Positions 62,896 through 64,000 of a DNA stretch of 64,000 nt are shown here, one piece after another. Origin of the DNA: Trileptium ribeirensis. Its lineage: Eukaryota > Nematoda > Enoplea > Enoplida > Thoracostomopsidae. Positions within the stretch are counted from its first letter, which is position 1. The number at the start of each line of letters is the position of its first letter. The stretch covers positions 1-64,000 of the forward strand of contig JASANE010009865.1 in NCBI GenBank assembly GCA_030248225.1, given 5' to 3'. A program made the translations under genes and the position numbers. The notes under the pieces were generated by a model. The model was given only the letters and a program-made list of their open reading frames with translations, searched no databases and was not told the origin of the DNA.

Positions 62896-63030
62896 CTGTT
62901 CGCTTTCGGGCGAACAGTCACATTTTTGTGGTCCTCATTCGTGAGGACGGTCGTGACGGGTATCCGTCACGGCCAGTATTTCCTACGAAGAATCCAAATA
63001 AACTTTGCGGTCCTACCATTCGGGTAGGGC
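62896..63030. repeat. Array of four consecutive strong stem-loops
   Basis: (1) CTGTTCGC-tttcgg-GCGAACAG, 62,896-62,917, 8 bp. (2) GTCCTCA-ttcg-TGAGGAC, 62,931-62,948, 7 bp. (3) GGTCGTGACGG / CCGTCACGGCC around GTAT, 62,949-62,974, 11 bp with one wobble. (4) GTCCTACC-attcg-GGTAGGGC, 63,010-63,030, 8 bp with one wobble. Three loops contain TTCG. The four stems differ in sequence, so this is not a simple tandem repeat but a row of independent hairpins, as in a structured RNA or an organelle GC-cluster. Confidence 0.75.
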
Positions 63031-63289
63031 AATTCCTACGTAGTTGCTTATACTGGCTTCAGCGGGGGAGAGTCGTACTGTCCTATATTCTCTACAAATC
63101 GAGTACGGCAAGAGTTCGCCATACCCACGTTCTATACCTATAAAATACCAGTTTGCATGCGTAAGAATCCCTAACTTTTCTTCTAAAATCATCCTAAATA
63201 GGCTATACTCCTTCAGTCGTACTTCCAACCTAAAAGTTACAAAAATTACAACAAGTATGACAAACAGGGTACACAATATCATGGCACAA

Positions 63290-63720
63290 TACAGGCGCTT
63301 TTATGGCCTGTTCAACCCAATAGAAGTACAATTATAGCACAACATGATCATAAAACGGTATATAATGGCAACAATAGCGCGGCGCTTTTATGGCCTCACA
63401 TAATAACAACGAACGGTGTGAACATAGTATAACACTCATATACAAATGGTTAACGAATACTATCCCAATCAAGCGGCTGGATCGTGTACCTGAAAATACG
63501 TATGAGCAACACTATCGGTTCCAACGGTACACAATTATATGATACAATCAAGATAATGTATATACCAAACGCGTGCCTTTATGGCCATGAAAAGTATTAC
63601 AAAATTGACATTATTAGTACGTACTTCAAGTATATATACCAATGATCCCTTTATGGCCAACGATAATATAGAAAAATCATGATATTGCCGATATATATAC
63701 CAAGGCGTGCCTTTAGGGCA
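63290..63720. repeat. Spaced motif repeat around CTTTATGGCC
   Basis: TATATACCAAACGCGTGCC followed by TTTATGGCC near 63,559-63,587 recurs in variant form at 63,633-63,658 and 63,692-63,719; shorter matches GGCGCTTTTATGGCCT lie at 63,294 and 63,381. Spacings are irregular (about 60-190 bp), so it is a scattered motif and not a satellite. Confidence 0.55.
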
Positions 63721-64000
63721 CTACAATCGATATGTACCAAGATGGATATAGACATCTGTATATACGGTTACAATTCCTTGACGATTATCCATCCCTGAAA
63801 TATCAATAACGATACCCATCTTCATCTTGATCAAAACAATATCGGCGGTGCAGGCCGAAATACTGAAAATGCAAGTCGGTTACATAGCGGGACTCTTTGA
63901 ACCTAATTACTCCGGATTCGTGTCGTTTACCTATATATAGATATATATGGTGCTATTGAATTTGTTCCGATTACGTACATATATACCTTGATTTCAGTTC

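Larger units (their letters stand above)
57288..64000. other. Hairpin-rich block of different character, no recognised gene
   Basis: None of the B, C or hAT-type families seen to the left occurs here, and A/T homopolymers are sparse. Many perfect short stem-loops occur: 57,288-57,313 (GCATTACG/CGTAATGC), 57,413-57,433, 59,121-59,138 (CCGGTAG/CTACCGG), 59,646-59,663 (CGGTTGT/ACAACCG), 59,863-59,880, 59,919-59,941 (CGATATCGC, 9 bp), 59,980-59,999 (ATTTACCA), 60,185-60,214, 61,446-61,466 and 62,762-62,781. Open frames (57,951-58,199; 59,244-59,546; 61,193-61,447) reach at most 100 codons with no family. I see no rRNA, tRNA or organelle gene. Resembles GC-cluster-type intergenic DNA of some organelle genomes, but that is only an analogy. 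Confidence 0.55.

Noticed and set aside
57288..64000. Bacterial or mitochondrial genes in the right-hand block
   Set aside because: No frame above 100 codons, no recognised protein, and no SSU/LSU rRNA or tRNA landmarks seen; an organelle origin stays a hypothesis only.

Overview
The window reads as AT-rich nuclear DNA of an invertebrate animal. The reasons are genes split into many small exons with GT...AG introns, a YWTD (LDL-receptor class B) sequence, an RS/RGG-type low-complexity protein, and dense non-autonomous DNA transposons and minisatellites. One dispersed repeat looks vaguely tunicate-like to me, but that is only an impression; I cannot name the species. No rRNA, tRNA, CRISPR array or bacterial operon is visible.

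Layout. 1-4.1 kb: diverged direct repeats with small hairpins, then a composite repeat in which a ~240-bp segment alternates with ~20-bp minisatellite arrays. 4.1-10.3 kb: no supported gene. 10.3-14.9 kb: transposon-derived repeats, including a 371-bp element with perfect 14-bp terminal inverted repeats and a perfect 5-bp target duplication, plus two minus-strand exons of an LRP/YWTD-like gene (11,982-13,281). 15.3-56.5 kb: one large minus-strand gene. I reconstruct nine exons whose splice phases all agree (2,442 nt; 813 residues plus stop; 5' end missing). They encode a Met/Gln-rich, Pro-rich, RS/RD-rich, acidic Ser/Thr-rich and RGG/Gly-rich protein, probably a nuclear RNA-associated factor, family unassigned. 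Its introns are full of mobile elements: at least five copies of a hAT-type element (one nested in another, with 8-bp target duplications), a 1.5-kb element with 28-bp perfect inverted repeats, a 1.7-kb repeat family ('C') and a MITE family ('B').

57.3-64 kb is different. None of the repeat families to the left occurs there, poly-A/poly-T runs are rarer, and the sequence is studded with short GC-rich stem-loops. These include four consecutive strong hairpins within ~135 bp (62,896-63,030), a four-copy diverged repeat whose stem is kept by pairing-compatible changes (60,309-60,840), and a spaced motif repeat (63,290-63,720). No gene is recognisable in it. It could be an unusual noncoding RNA/DNA locus, an inserted or chimeric organelle-like (GC-cluster-rich) segment, or an assembly join. 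It is the most interesting part of the window.

The two supported genes lie on the same strand, about 2 kb apart, and nothing suggests they work together.
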